DNA from: Tessaracoccus lacteus
GTDB taxonomy: Bacteria > Actinomycetota > Actinomycetes > Propionibacteriales > Propionibacteriaceae
DNA length: 64,000 nt
Direction: 5' to 3'
Assembly (NCBI RefSeq): GCF_029917005.1
Contig: NZ_CP123967.1
Location: 2,294,001 to 2,358,000, forward strand
Part shown: positions 29,883 to 39,352 of the stretch, in pieces
Position numbering within the stretch: the stretch's first letter is position 1
How the letters are laid out: each line of letters starts with the position of its first letter
Made by a program: the position numbers and the translations under genes
The notes under the pieces: model-generated
Told to the model about the DNA's origin: nothing
Database searches by the model: none
What the model saw: the letters and a program-made list of their open reading frames with translations, nothing else

Positions 29883-31391
29883 ATGGACGCACTGACCATC
29901 GTGATCGCGCTGCTCACCCTCATCATCGGCGCCGTGGGCGGATTCCTGTTCGGCCGGCGGGGGCAGTCGGGCACCGCCGCCGAGCCGGATGCTCGGGCGC
30001 TGACCGACGCGCGCCAGGACGCGGCCACCGCCCGCGCCGAGGCAAGCCGCGCACGCGAGGAGTCGGCCATTGTCAAAGCCGAGATCGCGCAGCACCTGGC
30101 AGACAAGGCTGATCTCAGGACACTGGCGGAGGAGGCCCGGCGGCTCGTGGCGGAGGCGCACGCCGAGACCTCGCGCGTCGCGGCAAAAGTCGCCGCGCTG
30201 ACGGCGGAGCGGGACGCGGCCCGCGAGAAGGCCGCCGAGCAGGCCGCCGACCGCGAGACGCTCCTGAACCAGTTCAAGGTGCTGTCCGCCGAGTCGCTGG
30301 AGCGCCAGGGCAAGCAGGCCGACGCGGCCGCAGAGCAGCGACTGAAGGCCACCGAGCAGCTCGTCGCCCCGCTGACCGACGGGCTCAGGCAGATGCAGGA
30401 GAAGCTGCAGACTGTGGAGACCACCCGCGCCCGCATGGCGGCGGAGCTGGGCGAGCAGGTGAAGGTCGTGCGCGAGTCCGGCGAGGCCATCCGCCGGGAG
30501 ACCACGACGCTGAGCAACGCGCTCCGCACGCCGCAGGTCCGCGGCGCGTGGGGCGAGCAGTCGCTCCGCAGGATCGTCGAGATCTCGGGGCTGTCGGAAC
30601 GCTGCGACTTCGACACGCAGACCACCTACCAGTCCGAGGAGGGGCCGTTCCGCCCCGATCTCCGCGTCAACCTGCCCAGCGACAAGGTCATCTTCGTCGA
30701 TTCCAAGGCTCCCCTGCAGGCAGCCCTCGATGCCTACAACACTGCCGACGAGGCCGAACAGCGCGAACATTTCGCGCGCTTCGCCCGCCACGTTCGCACC
30801 CACATCGACCAGCTCTCCGCCAAGGGCTACTGGCAGCTGGACCTGGGGTCGCCCGAGTTCGTCGTGCTGTATCTGCCGTCTGACGAGATCTACCGCCTGG
30901 CGCTCGAACAGCTGCCCGACCTCCACGAGTACGCCACGCGCAAACACATCGTGCTGTCGAGCCCCGGCCTGCTGATCCCGATGTTGCAGGTGGTCGCCAA
31001 CGGCTGGAAGCAGGTGGCGCTAGCCACGACGGCTCAGGAGATCTCCGCGCTGGGGCGCGAGCTCTACAAGAGGCTGGCCACGCTCGGCTCCCATTTCGAC
31101 AAGCTCGGCCGCTCGCTCACCGCGACGGTGAAGAGCTACAACAGCGCAGTGGCTACCCTCGAGACCCGCGTGATGGTCCAGGCCAGGCGATTCCGTGACC
31201 TCCAGGTGACCGACGAGGAACTCGGCGAGCTCGATCCCATCACGGAGTCGACGCGTCAGCTGGCCGTCACCGAGATGATCAACTACGCGGAGGAACGGGA
31301 ACGAGAGCGCGGACTGCTCAATGCCGACGATTCGGACCTGGATGTGCGCGCCCCGCAGCAGCTGCGCGGCATCGAACAGGCCGGGGCCTGA
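29883..31391 (+). CDS. rmuC: DNA recombination protein RmuC homologue, 502 aa
   Basis: One N-terminal membrane helix (LTIVIALLTLIIGAVGGFLF) is followed by a long Ala/Glu/Arg-rich coiled coil (about 30-190) and then the RmuC core: TPQVRGAWGEQSLRRIVEIS, FRPDLRVNLPSDKVIFVDSK and FVVLYLPSDEIYRLAL. The core contains a PD-(D/E)xK-like nuclease fold (RPDLRV..VDSKAPL). RmuC limits inversion and repeat recombination, which is relevant in this repeat-rich genome. The ATG is at 29883. Confidence 0.93.
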   Translation: MDALTIVIALLTLIIGAVGGFLFGRRGQSGTAAEPDARALTDARQDAATARAEASRAREESAIVKAEIAQHLADKADLRTLAEEARRLVAEAHAETSRVAAKVAALTAERDAAREKAAEQAADRETLLNQFKVLSAESLERQGKQADAAAEQRLKATEQLVAPLTDGLRQMQEKLQTVETTRARMAAELGEQVKVVRESGEAIRRETTTLSNALRTPQVRGAWGEQSLRRIVEISGLSERCDFDTQTTYQSEEGPFRPDLRVNLPSDKVIFVDSKAPLQAALDAYNTADEAEQREHFARFARHVRTHIDQLSAKGYWQLDLGSPEFVVLYLPSDEIYRLALEQLPDLHEYATRKHIVLSSPGLLIPMLQVVANGWKQVALATTAQEISALGRELYKRLATLGSHFDKLGRSLTATVKSYNSAVATLETRVMVQARRFRDLQVTDEELGELDPITESTRQLAVTEMINYAEERERERGLLNADDSDLDVRAPQQLRGIEQAGA

Positions 31392-31439
31392 TCGTCGAGA
31401 GGTGGCGCGGCGCCCAGGCAGCGGCAAGAATGACGTCCC

Positions 31440-32708
31440 ATGAGCCTCCTCATCGATCTCGCCGCGCAGATCCCCGACGCCCTCACGCGGCTGGCGGCTG
31501 TCACCCGGCCCACCCCGGTGCACCTTGACCCGCGCCTGACGAAGGCGACGGGGTCGCAGATCTGGCTCAAGCGTGAAGACCTCCAACCCGTGCGGTCGTA
31601 CAAGCTGCGCGGCGCCTACAACCTCATGGCGCAGCTCAGCCCCGAGGAGAAGGCGGCCGGTGTCGTCTGCGCATCCGCGGGCAACCACGCACAGGGCGTC
31701 GCGTACTCCGCTGCCGCCCTCGGGGTCCGGGCCACCATCGTCGTTCCCTTGACGACGCCCCGCCAGAAGCGCGACCGTATCCTCGATCTCGGCGACGGCT
31801 TCATCAACCTCGTCTACCACGGAGCCACCTACGACGCCGCCTCCGAGGAGGCCACCCGCCTCGCCGTCGAGGAGGGCATGGCTCCCGTACCGGCGTTCAA
31901 CGATCCCCGCACGGCCGCCGGCCAGGGCACCATCATCGTGGAGGCCATCGAACAGCTGGGCTTCGTCCCCGACGTGGTGGTCCTCCCCATCGGCGGCGGC
32001 GGGCTGGTCGCCGGGGTCAGCGCCTGGCTCAGAACCCATCATCCCGAGGTCCGCATCGTCGGCGTCGAGCCCGAGGGCGCCCCCTGCATGGCGGCCGCCA
32101 TCTCCGCCGGTCACCCGGTGACGCTCAAGGAGATCGACACCTTTGTCGACGGCGCCGCCGTCCGAAGGGCCGGCGACTTCACGTTCGAGGTCGTGCGCGA
32201 GGCGGGCATCGAACTCACCCGGGTCCCTGAGGGCCAGATCTGCACCGAGATGCTCGCGATGTACCAGACCGACGGCATCATCGCGGAGCCGGCCGGTGCC
32301 TTGGCCGCTGCCGCGCTGCCCACGGGCGGAGTCGGGCCGCGGGTGGCGATCACGCCGGGTTCGCGGGTGCTTGTGCTGGTCTCGGGCGGCAACAACGACG
32401 TGTCGCGCTACGGCGAGATCGTCGAGCGGTCGTTGATCCATGAGGGCCGGAAGCGCTACTTCCTGATCGAGTTCCCTCAGCAGCCGGGCGCGCTGCGGTC
32501 CTTCCTCGACTCCGTGCTCGGGCCGGAAGACGACATCACGTTCTTCGAGTACATCAAGCGCAACAACCGCGACACCGGCCCCGCCCTGGTGGGCGTCGAG
32601 CTGGGCAATCCCAGCGACTACCGGTTCCTGGTGGAACGCATCGAGGCTTCGGGCATGGAGGCGCACGAGGTGGCCTATGACAGCCCGTACTTCCAGTTCC
32701 TCGTGTGA
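31440..32708 (+). CDS. ilvA: Threonine dehydratase (ammonia-lyase) with ACT-like domain, 422 aa
   Basis: PLP-fold II enzyme. The Schiff-base Lys is in QPVRSYKLRGAYNLM, SAGNHAQGVAYSA binds substrate, and the phosphate loop is PIGGGGLVAGVSAW. The C-terminal 80 residues (RKRYFLIEFPQQPGALRSFL) form a single ACT-like regulatory domain, as in short biosynthetic IlvA enzymes that respond to isoleucine. It makes 2-oxobutanoate from threonine. It follows rmuC by 48 nt on the same strand but is probably a separate unit. Confidence 0.94.
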   Translation: MSLLIDLAAQIPDALTRLAAVTRPTPVHLDPRLTKATGSQIWLKREDLQPVRSYKLRGAYNLMAQLSPEEKAAGVVCASAGNHAQGVAYSAAALGVRATIVVPLTTPRQKRDRILDLGDGFINLVYHGATYDAASEEATRLAVEEGMAPVPAFNDPRTAAGQGTIIVEAIEQLGFVPDVVVLPIGGGGLVAGVSAWLRTHHPEVRIVGVEPEGAPCMAAAISAGHPVTLKEIDTFVDGAAVRRAGDFTFEVVREAGIELTRVPEGQICTEMLAMYQTDGIIAEPAGALAAAALPTGGVGPRVAITPGSRVLVLVSGGNNDVSRYGEIVERSLIHEGRKRYFLIEFPQQPGALRSFLDSVLGPEDDITFFEYIKRNNRDTGPALVGVELGNPSDYRFLVERIEASGMEAHEVAYDSPYFQFLV

Positions 32709-33632
32709 TCAGCCACCGACGGGGATGTTGACCGACTGCAGCTCGACCACCTCGTAGGCCTGCTCGCGGCGCAGATCCAGCGGGATCGTCCCCGACTGGC
32801 CTCCCCCTGTCCACTCAACCACCCAGTGGGCCGTCGCCGTCACCGTGTAGTCGCCCCGCGACTCGTACATGTAGCCGCAGTCGGGGGAAGCGATGTTCTG
32901 CCCACCGTTCGTGCGGGCCTCCGACCAGACGGCGCCCTTCCCGCATCTCACCGTGTCCCCATTGCCCATGTCCCACTCGACGCTGCCGACACGTGCTGAC
33001 AGCGTCACCGTGACGCCGCCCTCAGAATCCGATGCCGAAATCGGCCCCCACTGCCGCTCGGACTCAGGCTCCACCCACATCCACATCTTCCAGCCAGTGA
33101 CCCCTGACAACGGCCACTCCCCACCGCGGGGATGAAGAGCCATCTCGGGAGCTTGCAGTTCCAGCCGGGCCAGAATCCGCTGCGCGAGTTCCTCCGGATC
33201 GACAGACTGCTCCTCTGTGTCAGGAAGCCACCGCAGAGTGGTCATAGCGAGGTCCGGCGTCCCGTCGAAAGCTGGCCGCGTGCATCGAAAGATCGCGCCA
33301 TCCTCGTTCCCTCCCCATGCGGGGTCGTCCTTGGGTGGCTGTGTCCCGAGTCTCTGGCACCACGATTGCGCTAGGTCGCTCCACCACCCCAACGCGGTGG
33401 TGCACGCAATGCGGAGCCCGTTGAACGAGCAGGACCGCTCGGGAGCATCCGAGATCACCTGGTCGTTCCCCGTGGAGGAACCGCGATCGGATTCCCCCGT
33501 GCTGTCTGCGAGAGCGCAATCTGACGTGTACCGGTTCTGCTTCACGCATGGATCATCCGCGCGTGCGTCCGAGTTGTTGTACGCACAGATCATCAGCGCA
33601 CAGACCATCAGCACAACGCCCCATCTCAACAC
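32709..33632 (-). CDS. Secreted or membrane-anchored protein, 307 aa
   Basis: From a GTG at 33632 (GAGG 7 nt upstream) a hydrophobic start VLRWGVVLMVCALMICAY looks like a signal or anchor. The mature part has several cysteines (DDPCVKQNRYTSDCA, RSCSFNGLRIACT, SWCQRL, FRCTRP), then a beta-rich domain with VTVTLSARVGSVEWDMGNGD and YESRGDYTVTATAHWVVEW, the look of PKD-like folds in actinobacterial secreted proteins. It overlaps the upstream lipoprotein gene by 7 nt, indicating one operon. The function is unknown. Confidence 0.7.
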   Translation of the reverse strand: MLRWGVVLMVCALMICAYNNSDARADDPCVKQNRYTSDCALADSTGESDRGSSTGNDQVISDAPERSCSFNGLRIACTTALGWWSDLAQSWCQRLGTQPPKDDPAWGGNEDGAIFRCTRPAFDGTPDLAMTTLRWLPDTEEQSVDPEELAQRILARLELQAPEMALHPRGGEWPLSGVTGWKMWMWVEPESERQWGPISASDSEGGVTVTLSARVGSVEWDMGNGDTVRCGKGAVWSEARTNGGQNIASPDCGYMYESRGDYTVTATAHWVVEWTGGGQSGTIPLDLRREQAYEVVELQSVNIPVGG

Positions 33633-34222
33633 GAGGCTGCCTCGTTTCGGATCTTCGCGACGCGCCAAGTGCCGTCCTTTCCCTCCCGCATGGTGGCCGT
33701 CTCTCGATAGCTATCAGCCACATCGGGTTGATACGGCTCATCGGACTCGACGTATCGGACATCCATCTGCGTCGTATCCGCGCAGTACACAACCTCAGCG
33801 ACACCTTCTTCGAGAACCTCGATACTGACGTCTCTGAATACGCTGCCTCCAACCATCCGCACTCCGCGTTCACGCATGCTGGAGATGGACTCCAGAATGC
33901 CGACGCTCTCCTCGTCTGTCGTCACATACTGGGTCTCGGTGAAGTCCGTGAACCCGTTCGGATCTGCCGCGAACTTCTCGAAGACCCGCCAGTACTCCTG
34001 CCAGCCGGCGATGATTGCCGCTTCCTCTGCCGACTCCGTTGGCAGATCGCTCGGGTACGTCGGTATCACTGTGGGCGACGGGCTGGTGGTCGGAGTCGGC
34101 GATGCAACAGGGCTCGACGTCGTCACGGCCGTCGGCTCCGGTGACTCCGACGCCCCACCCCCACCGTCGCCAGCGCACCCGACGAGCAGCACAACTGCAA
34201 TCAGCATCACTGGAGCCCGCAT
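33626..34222 (-). CDS. Predicted lipoprotein, 198 aa
   Basis: MRAPVMLIAVVLLVGCAGDG is a textbook lipoprotein signal. A Ser/Thr/Pro linker (about 20-55) leads to a helical domain EEAAIIAGWQEYWRVFEKFA with TEYVT-like DFTETQYVTTDEE and a C-terminal TWRVAKIRNEAASC. The latter half resembles NTF2-like mature domains of actinobacterial lipoproteins that pair with PKD-type partners. It is co-transcribed with the overlapping secreted-protein gene. Confidence 0.75.
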   Translation of the reverse strand: MRAPVMLIAVVLLVGCAGDGGGGASESPEPTAVTTSSPVASPTPTTSPSPTVIPTYPSDLPTESAEEAAIIAGWQEYWRVFEKFAADPNGFTDFTETQYVTTDEESVGILESISSMRERGVRMVGGSVFRDVSIEVLEEGVAEVVYCADTTQMDVRYVESDEPYQPDVADSYRETATMREGKDGTWRVAKIRNEAASC

Positions 34223-34532
34223 GCGTCTGTCCTCTCCGTCGAGTGCGGTGAATCTAGCGACCGGACGGGTCACCTGACAGACATCACGGCGACCTGTGGA
34301 CAAACCGTGACGGGGCGCAACCAGACATCGATCTGCAGAGGCAGCGGGCGGCGCAGGCACAGTGAGCAAATCCACCTGCTCAACTCCCGAAAACCGTTCA
34401 AACCGCCCACGCGGCGCGACGACAAGTGTGTCGTGCTCATCGCGGCCCAGGGTGACCCGGCGACCGACACGGAGGCGAGCGGCGGGGTCAGTGCGCCGGG
34501 GCAGGCAGGGGCCGCGCTGGGGCGACCTGGGG
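34223..34532. other. Intergenic stretch without a gene
   Basis: I see no convincing reading frame or RNA. ACGACA..TGTCGT at about 34415-34432 is a short hairpin. The left part should contain the promoter of the lipoprotein operon, and the right part the 3' region of ispH. Confidence 0.4.
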
Positions 34533-35510
34533 TCAGTGCTTGACGGCGCGGCGGAGATCCTTGCGGAGCTCCGGCGGCAGCGCGAAGGTGAGGGTCTCCT
34601 CCGTCAGGCGCTCCTCGACGGCGGCCGGGTAGCCGCGCTCCTGGAGGAAGGTCAGCACGCCCTGGACCAGGTCGTCGGGGACCGACGCGCCGCTCGTGAC
34701 GCCGACGGTGTCCACGCCCTCGAGCCACGCGGGGTCGATCTCACCGGCGTTGTCGACGCGGTAGGAGGCCTTCGCCCCCGCCTCGAGCGCCACCTCGACC
34801 AGCCGGACCGAGTTCGACGAGTTCTGCGAGCCGACGACGATCATCAGATCGCAGCCCGCGCTCGCGATCTGCTTGACGGCCAGCTGGCGGTTCTGCGTGG
34901 CGTAGCAGATGTCGTCCGACGGCGGATCCATCAGCAGCGGGAACTTCTCCCGCAGCCGGGTCACGGTCTCCATCGTCTCGTCGACCGACAGGGTCGTCTG
35001 GCTCAGCCACGCGACGTTCGTGCCCTCGGGGATCTCGACGTGCTCGACGTCGGCGGGCGACTGCACCAGCGTCGTGCTCTCCGGCGCCTCACCCATGGTG
35101 CCCTCGACCTCCTCGTGACCGCCGTGGCCGATGAGCAGGATCTGCGTGTTCTCCTTGGCGAATCGCTTCGCCTCGTGGTGCACCTTCGTCACCAGCGGGC
35201 AGGTGGCGTCGATGGTCTTGAGGTGCCGCTCGGCCGCCTCGGCGTGCACGGCGGGAGACACGCCGTGAGCGGAGAAGACGACGGTCGCGCCCTCGGGAAC
35301 CTCGTCGAGCTCCTCGACGAAGACCGCGCCGCGATGCTCGAGGGTCTCGACGACGTGCTTGTTGTGCACGATCTGCTTACGCACGTAGACCGGCGGGCCG
35401 TACAGGTCCAGCGCCTTCTCGACGGTGACGACGGCCCTGTCGACGCCCGCGCAGTACCCGCGGGGGGCCGCGACGACGACGCGCTTGCTGGTCTCACTGG
35501 TGCTGGTCAT
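34533..35510 (-). CDS. ispH: 4-hydroxy-3-methylbut-2-enyl diphosphate reductase
   Basis: IspH is the last enzyme of the MEP isoprenoid pathway, an Fe-S protein that makes IPP and DMAPP. The three cluster cysteines are seen in [23 protein letters not shown] and [37 protein letters not shown] and [10 protein letters not shown] are substrate motifs. The length of 325 aa is standard. The ATG is at 35510. It is divergent from the xseA-xseB cluster, a common actinobacterial neighbourhood. Confidence 0.97.
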   Translation of the reverse strand: MTSTSETSKRVVVAAPRGYCAGVDRAVVTVEKALDLYGPPVYVRKQIVHNKHVVETLEHRGAVFVEELDEVPEGATVVFSAHGVSPAVHAEAAERHLKTIDATCPLVTKVHHEAKRFAKENTQILLIGHGGHEEVEGTMGEAPESTTLVQSPADVEHVEIPEGTNVAWLSQTTLSVDETMETVTRLREKFPLLMDPPSDDICYATQNRQLAVKQIASAGCDLMIVVGSQNSSNSVRLVEVALEAGAKASYRVDNAGEIDPAWLEGVDTVGVTSGASVPDDLVQGVLTFLQERGYPAAVEERLTEETLTFALPPELRKDLRRAVKH

Positions 35511-35667
35511 ATGGTCCAGTCTAAGTGCTGCGCGCCGGAACCCCGCTTCGCGTCTGGCGCACTGCGGCTCCGGCGAGGCCCTCAACCCGACCGCCCAGCC
35601 CGCGCGACCCGGACCCCGCATCCGGCGCCGCCCGCGGCTCGTCGGAGGGCGTCGGTACCCTAGCCGC

Positions 35668-36420
35668 ATGGAATCGCCGCAGCTCCACTCCCTTGGATTC
35701 GACGCCGAAGACCTCGAAAGCCTCACGTCGGCCGCCTTCAGCGCCGGCGTGCGGGGTATCGACCAGGTGCCAGGCTTCGCCCTGATCGGCACCTACACCG
35801 ACCCGAGCGGCGCCCGGCTGGCCTTCGTACAGCGCGACGGGCATCCCATCGACACCGCCGCGACGCTGAAGTCGGATGTCTCCTACCGCGCCCAAGTGCT
35901 GCGCTTCAGCGACCACATGGCCCGTGTCACGCTCTACGCGAACGACGCCGAGGGCGAGCAGCTTGCGCAGTACCTCGCCCTGGTCGACGACCCGGTCTGC
36001 TACGAGCAGCACGACCCGAGCGCCGACGGCCACGACTCCCTGATCGACGCTCTGCAGGTGGGCATGCTGGCCCTCGACGTTGCCGTCTTCGACGACGAGG
36101 AGACCTTCCTCGCCTCCGACGAGGCCCGCATCGGCAACGTGCTGCTCGACACCCACGCCCTCATGTCGCCCAGCCTGATGGCGCTGTTCGCCGGCTCCAT
36201 CTCGCCGGACGAGGCCACGCCCAACGTGCTGATGTCCGCTGTGGTCGACGCCGTGGAGGTCCGCCGAAACGCGCTCACCGGCATCGACTTCCAGTACGCG
36301 ACGGTGACCAGCGAGGCCACCTTCGGTGTCGCCCTCCCCCTCGACACTCCCGTCGAGGCGGGCAACATCATCTTCGGCACCTTCCAGGCCGGTGCGTCGA
36401 GCGGCCTCTGGGACGCCTGA
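35668..36420 (+). CDS. Uncharacterised protein, 250 aa
   Basis: This soluble protein begins [20 protein letters not shown] and is predicted alpha/beta. It has no signal peptide, membrane segment or catalytic motif that I recognise ([40 protein letters not shown]). Its stop overlaps the xseA start by one base (TGATG), so it is translationally coupled to exonuclease VII. Homologues upstream of xseA are known in actinobacteria without assigned function, as far as I recall. Confidence 0.75.
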   Translation: MESPQLHSLGFDAEDLESLTSAAFSAGVRGIDQVPGFALIGTYTDPSGARLAFVQRDGHPIDTAATLKSDVSYRAQVLRFSDHMARVTLYANDAEGEQLAQYLALVDDPVCYEQHDPSADGHDSLIDALQVGMLALDVAVFDDEETFLASDEARIGNVLLDTHALMSPSLMALFAGSISPDEATPNVLMSAVVDAVEVRRNALTGIDFQYATVTSEATFGVALPLDTPVEAGNIIFGTFQAGASSGLWDA

Positions 36421-37646
36421 TGGCGCTGGAGAACTCCCGCGAGCGGCCGCAGCCGCTGGGCCGCGTCATCGGCGCGGTCAAGGGCTGGGTCGGGCGCTGC
36501 GGAGAGATCTGGGTCGACGCTCAGGTCGTCGAGATCAAACGGCGCAGCGGCGCGACGCAGTACCTGACCTTCCGCGACCGGACCGCGGACATGTCCGCCC
36601 GGGTGACCGTGTCCGCCTTCGTGCTCGACGCCGCGGGCCCCCTGCCGGAGGGATCACGTGTAACGGCCCGGGTCCGACCCCGTGTCTGGGAGCGTAGCGC
36701 CTCCCTCACCTTCGAATGCCTCGAGCTGCACGTGGCCGGCGAGGGCAGGCTCCTGGCCCAGCTGGAGCAGCGCCGCCGCAAGCTCCAGGCCGAGGGGCTA
36801 TTCGACGACTATCGAAAGAAGCGTCTCCCGGCCCTCCCCCGCGTCATCGGCCTGGTCACGGGCAAGGACTCCGATGCCGAGCGCGACGTCGTGACCAACG
36901 TCGCCCGACGGTGGCCCGCGGCCCAGCTCCGCGTCCGGCACGCCCTCGTCCAGGGCCCCTCCTCCGCGGAGTCGGTCATGACAGCGCTGGCCGCGCTCGA
37001 CGCCGATCCGGAGGTCGACGTCATCATCATCGCCCGCGGCGGCGGCTCGCTCGAGGACCTGCTCTCGTTCTCGGACGAGGGCCTCGTGCGCGCCGTCGCG
37101 GCCGCCCGCACGCCCGTGGTCAGCGCCATCGGGCACGAGGCCGACGTCCCGCTGCTCGACTACGTCGCCGATGTGCGCGCCTCGACGCCCACCGACGCGG
37201 CCAAGCGTGTCGTCCCCGACCGCGACGACGAGCTGATGCACCTCGGGCAGGCCAGGCTGCGGCTGGCCCGGGCGCTGGAGCACCGCCTCACCCGCGAGCA
37301 GTCCTGGCTCGACCAGCAACGGTCGCGCCCCGTGATGCTGGACCCCACCAGCGCGTTCGCTGCCCACTACGCCCGCCTGGACCACCTGCGGCACCGCCTG
37401 GACAGCGCGCTCGAACGCCTGCTCGGCTCCCAGGAGGCCGACCTCCGCGCGGCCGTCTCGACCATCCGGGCCCTCTCCCCGAAACGGACGCTGGAGCGCG
37501 GCTACGCCGTGCTGGTCGACGCCTCGGGCGGGTCGGTCTCCAGCACCGCCGACGCCTCCGCGGGCGCGCGCATCGAGGCCTACCTCTCCGACGGAACGCT
37601 CACGCTCGACGTCGTCGCCACCACCACGAAGGAGCAGCATGCCTGA
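36420..37646 (+). CDS. xseA: Exodeoxyribonuclease VII large subunit
   Basis: The N-terminal OB domain (about 20-115) has GRCGEIWVDAQVVEIKRRSG and YLTFRDRTADMSARV. The catalytic domain contains the PRVIGLVTGKDSDAERDVV block, DVIIIARGGGSLEDLLSFSD and VSAIGHEADVPLLDYVADVRASTPTDAA, all hallmark motifs. A helical C-terminus ends in TLERGYAVLVDASG. With XseB it degrades single-stranded DNA from either end. Coupled to the genes on both sides. Confidence 0.96.
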   Translation: MALENSRERPQPLGRVIGAVKGWVGRCGEIWVDAQVVEIKRRSGATQYLTFRDRTADMSARVTVSAFVLDAAGPLPEGSRVTARVRPRVWERSASLTFECLELHVAGEGRLLAQLEQRRRKLQAEGLFDDYRKKRLPALPRVIGLVTGKDSDAERDVVTNVARRWPAAQLRVRHALVQGPSSAESVMTALAALDADPEVDVIIIARGGGSLEDLLSFSDEGLVRAVAAARTPVVSAIGHEADVPLLDYVADVRASTPTDAAKRVVPDRDDELMHLGQARLRLARALEHRLTREQSWLDQQRSRPVMLDPTSAFAAHYARLDHLRHRLDSALERLLGSQEADLRAAVSTIRALSPKRTLERGYAVLVDASGGSVSSTADASAGARIEAYLSDGTLTLDVVATTTKEQHA

Positions 37647-37848
37647 GGAAGAACTCACCTACGAACAGGCCCGCGACGAGCTGATGCAGGTCGTCGCGAA
37701 GCTGGAGTCCGGGGGCGCCTCCCTGGCGGACTCCATGGCGCTGTGGCAACGTGGGGAGAAGCTGGCGGACATCTGCCAGGGGTTCCTCGACGGCGCCAGG
37801 GAACAGGTGGCGAAGCGCCAGGCGGAGGACGCGGACGACTCCGACTAG
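37639..37848 (+). CDS. xseB: Exodeoxyribonuclease VII small subunit
   Basis: The 69-residue protein has the invariant XseB pattern LTYEQARDELMQVVAKLESG, then LADSMALWQRGEKLADICQG. It overlaps xseA by 8 nt, as expected for a complex needing several small subunits per large one. An acidic tail (EDADDSD) ends the protein. It is convergent with the DUF4245 gene, with a 4-nt overlap. Confidence 0.95.
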   Translation: MPEEELTYEQARDELMQVVAKLESGGASLADSMALWQRGEKLADICQGFLDGAREQVAKRQAEDADDSD

Positions 37849-38411
37849 TCCGCGGTCGACGCGACCTCGACCAGCATCGCCGCGAAGGCCTCTAGCGAGA
37901 CGAAGTCCGTGTCGGCGCTGACGATCGACGTCACGTCCCCATCGGTCGACACCAGGCTGCGGGTCCGCTCGTCCTTGCTCTCGTAGCGCTCCCAGGTCAG
38001 CCCGGCGATCTCGACCTGCTCACCCACCAGGGATCCCTCCCGGGTCGTGGTGCCGATGAACTCCGCACGCGACTCGTCGCGCTGCTGGACGCCGTAGTAC
38101 ACATCGTCTGGCGATAGGTAGCCCACCTGCCACGAGTCGCCGACCGCCGGCTCGGATGTGATCCACGGCTGACCGGAGAGCGCCCACGCGACGCGGGTCG
38201 GGATCCAGTCCTCCTCGAGCCCGTCCGCCACCAGCAGCGGATACGGCGACTGCTCCTGCGCGACGGCAAGGGTGGCGGCCACGTCGACCCGCTCAGCCCC
38301 CTCGTCCGCGGGCATGGTGAAGATCCACATGATCAGCAGGACCGGGATGACGATGACCGCCATCGAGATGACCATGTCGCGTGTGCGGGCGTTCTTGTTG
38401 GGTCCTGCCAT
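37845..38411 (-). CDS. DUF4245 membrane-anchored protein, 188 aa
   Basis: One N-terminal membrane helix (MVISMAVIVIPVLLIMWIF) follows a short basic stretch (GPNKNARTRD), with the rest outside the membrane: GLEEDWIPTRVAWAL, VGYLSPDDVYYGVQQRDES and ERYESKDERTRSLVST. This matches DUF4245, which in actinobacteria is often encoded beside xseAB. The function is unknown. Confidence 0.8.
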   Translation of the reverse strand: MAGPNKNARTRDMVISMAVIVIPVLLIMWIFTMPADEGAERVDVAATLAVAQEQSPYPLLVADGLEEDWIPTRVAWALSGQPWITSEPAVGDSWQVGYLSPDDVYYGVQQRDESRAEFIGTTTREGSLVGEQVEIAGLTWERYESKDERTRSLVSTDGDVTSIVSADTDFVSLEAFAAMLVEVASTAD

Positions 38412-38464
38412 GCGGGCATCCTAGAGCGCGCCGCCAAGGTTCGCGGCCTCGCAACGGCGGGCCC

Positions 38465-39265
38465 TCACTTGCCGAAGCGACGCTCGCGCTGCGTGTAGGA
38501 GCGCAGGGCGCGCACAAAGTCGACGCGCCGGAAGTCCGGCCACAGCGCCTCGCAGAAGTAGAACTCGCTGTGCGCCGACTGCCACAGCAGGAACCCGGAC
38601 AGCCGCTGCTCGCCGGAGGTTCGGATGATCAGATCCGGATCGGGCTGGCCCTTGGTATAGAGGTGCTGCGAGATCTCGTCGATGTCGACCGTGACCGCGA
38701 CCTCCTCGAGCGTCTTGCCCTCGGCCGCCTTCTCCAGCAGCAGCGAGCGGACGGCGTCGCGCAACTCCATGCGACCTCCGTAGGCCACCGCAACGTTGAC
38801 CTGCATCCCGTCGACGCCCGCCGTCGAGTCCGACGAGGTCTGCAGCGAGGAGGCCATATCGTCGGGCAGCAGCTCGAGCGCCCCGACGGCGCGTACCCGC
38901 CACCGCTTCGTGGCCGCGAGGTCCGCCACAAGCTGCTCGATGACGCCGAGGAGGTCGCCCAGCTCGTCCGCCTGGGAGCGCTGCAGGTTCTCGGTGCTCA
39001 ACACCCATAAGGTGATGACCTGCAGATCGGCGTCGTCGCACCACTCGACGAACTCCTCGAGCCGCTCCGCGCCGGCCCGGTAGCCCGCGACCAGCGGCTG
39101 GCCGGGGGCGTTCATGCGGGCCCACCGACGATTGCCGTCGGCGAGCACGGCGACGTGGCGCGGGAGCGCACTACGGTCGAGGTGCCCGAGCACGCTTCGT
39201 TCGTAGGTGGCGTACAGCCATCGCGGCGGCCACCACCGGTTCGCGAGGCTCGCATACCAGGACAT
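38465..39265 (-). CDS. Isoprenyl transferase (cis-prenyltransferase), 266 aa
   Basis: The cis-prenyltransferase signature opens as PRHVAVLADGNRRWARMNA, with the catalytic Asp in DGN. Further conserved blocks are GYRAGAERLEEFVEWC, TLWVLSTENLQRS, VAVAYGGRMELRDAV and DLIIRTSGEQRLSGFLLWQS, with EFYFCEALWPDFRRVDF. It should make short or medium Z-prenyl diphosphates, as the mycobacterial Z-FPP synthase does, or decaprenyl phosphate precursor; chain length cannot be told from sequence. Start ATG 39265. Confidence 0.92.
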   Translation of the reverse strand: MSWYASLANRWWPPRWLYATYERSVLGHLDRSALPRHVAVLADGNRRWARMNAPGQPLVAGYRAGAERLEEFVEWCDDADLQVITLWVLSTENLQRSQADELGDLLGVIEQLVADLAATKRWRVRAVGALELLPDDMASSLQTSSDSTAGVDGMQVNVAVAYGGRMELRDAVRSLLLEKAAEGKTLEEVAVTVDIDEISQHLYTKGQPDPDLIIRTSGEQRLSGFLLWQSAHSEFYFCEALWPDFRRVDFVRALRSYTQRERRFGK

Positions 39266-39312
39266 GCGTGAAAGACTAGCGCGACAGTTGGATTTCCAGC
39301 CCCGACGGGTTA

Positions 39313-39345
39313 ACCTACGGTTGCGTAAGTTACGGAAGCGTAGGT
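39313..39345 (+). promoter_or_regulatory. Candidate operator upstream of hemolysin III gene
   Basis: ACCTACG (39313-39319) and CGTAGGT (39339-39345) form outer arms. Inside, TACGGTTGCGTA and TACGGAAGCGTA are direct repeats spaced 15 bp apart, and CGTAAGTTACG is an inner palindrome. The layout suits a TetR- or MarR-type dimeric repressor binding over the promoter. It lies between divergent genes, 8 nt before the ATG at 39353, so a leader is almost absent. Confidence 0.5.
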
Positions 39346-39352
39346 ATCGAGC

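Noticed and set aside
34307-35663. Long plus-strand open frames opposite ispH
   Set aside because: Antisense shadow of a clearly identified gene.
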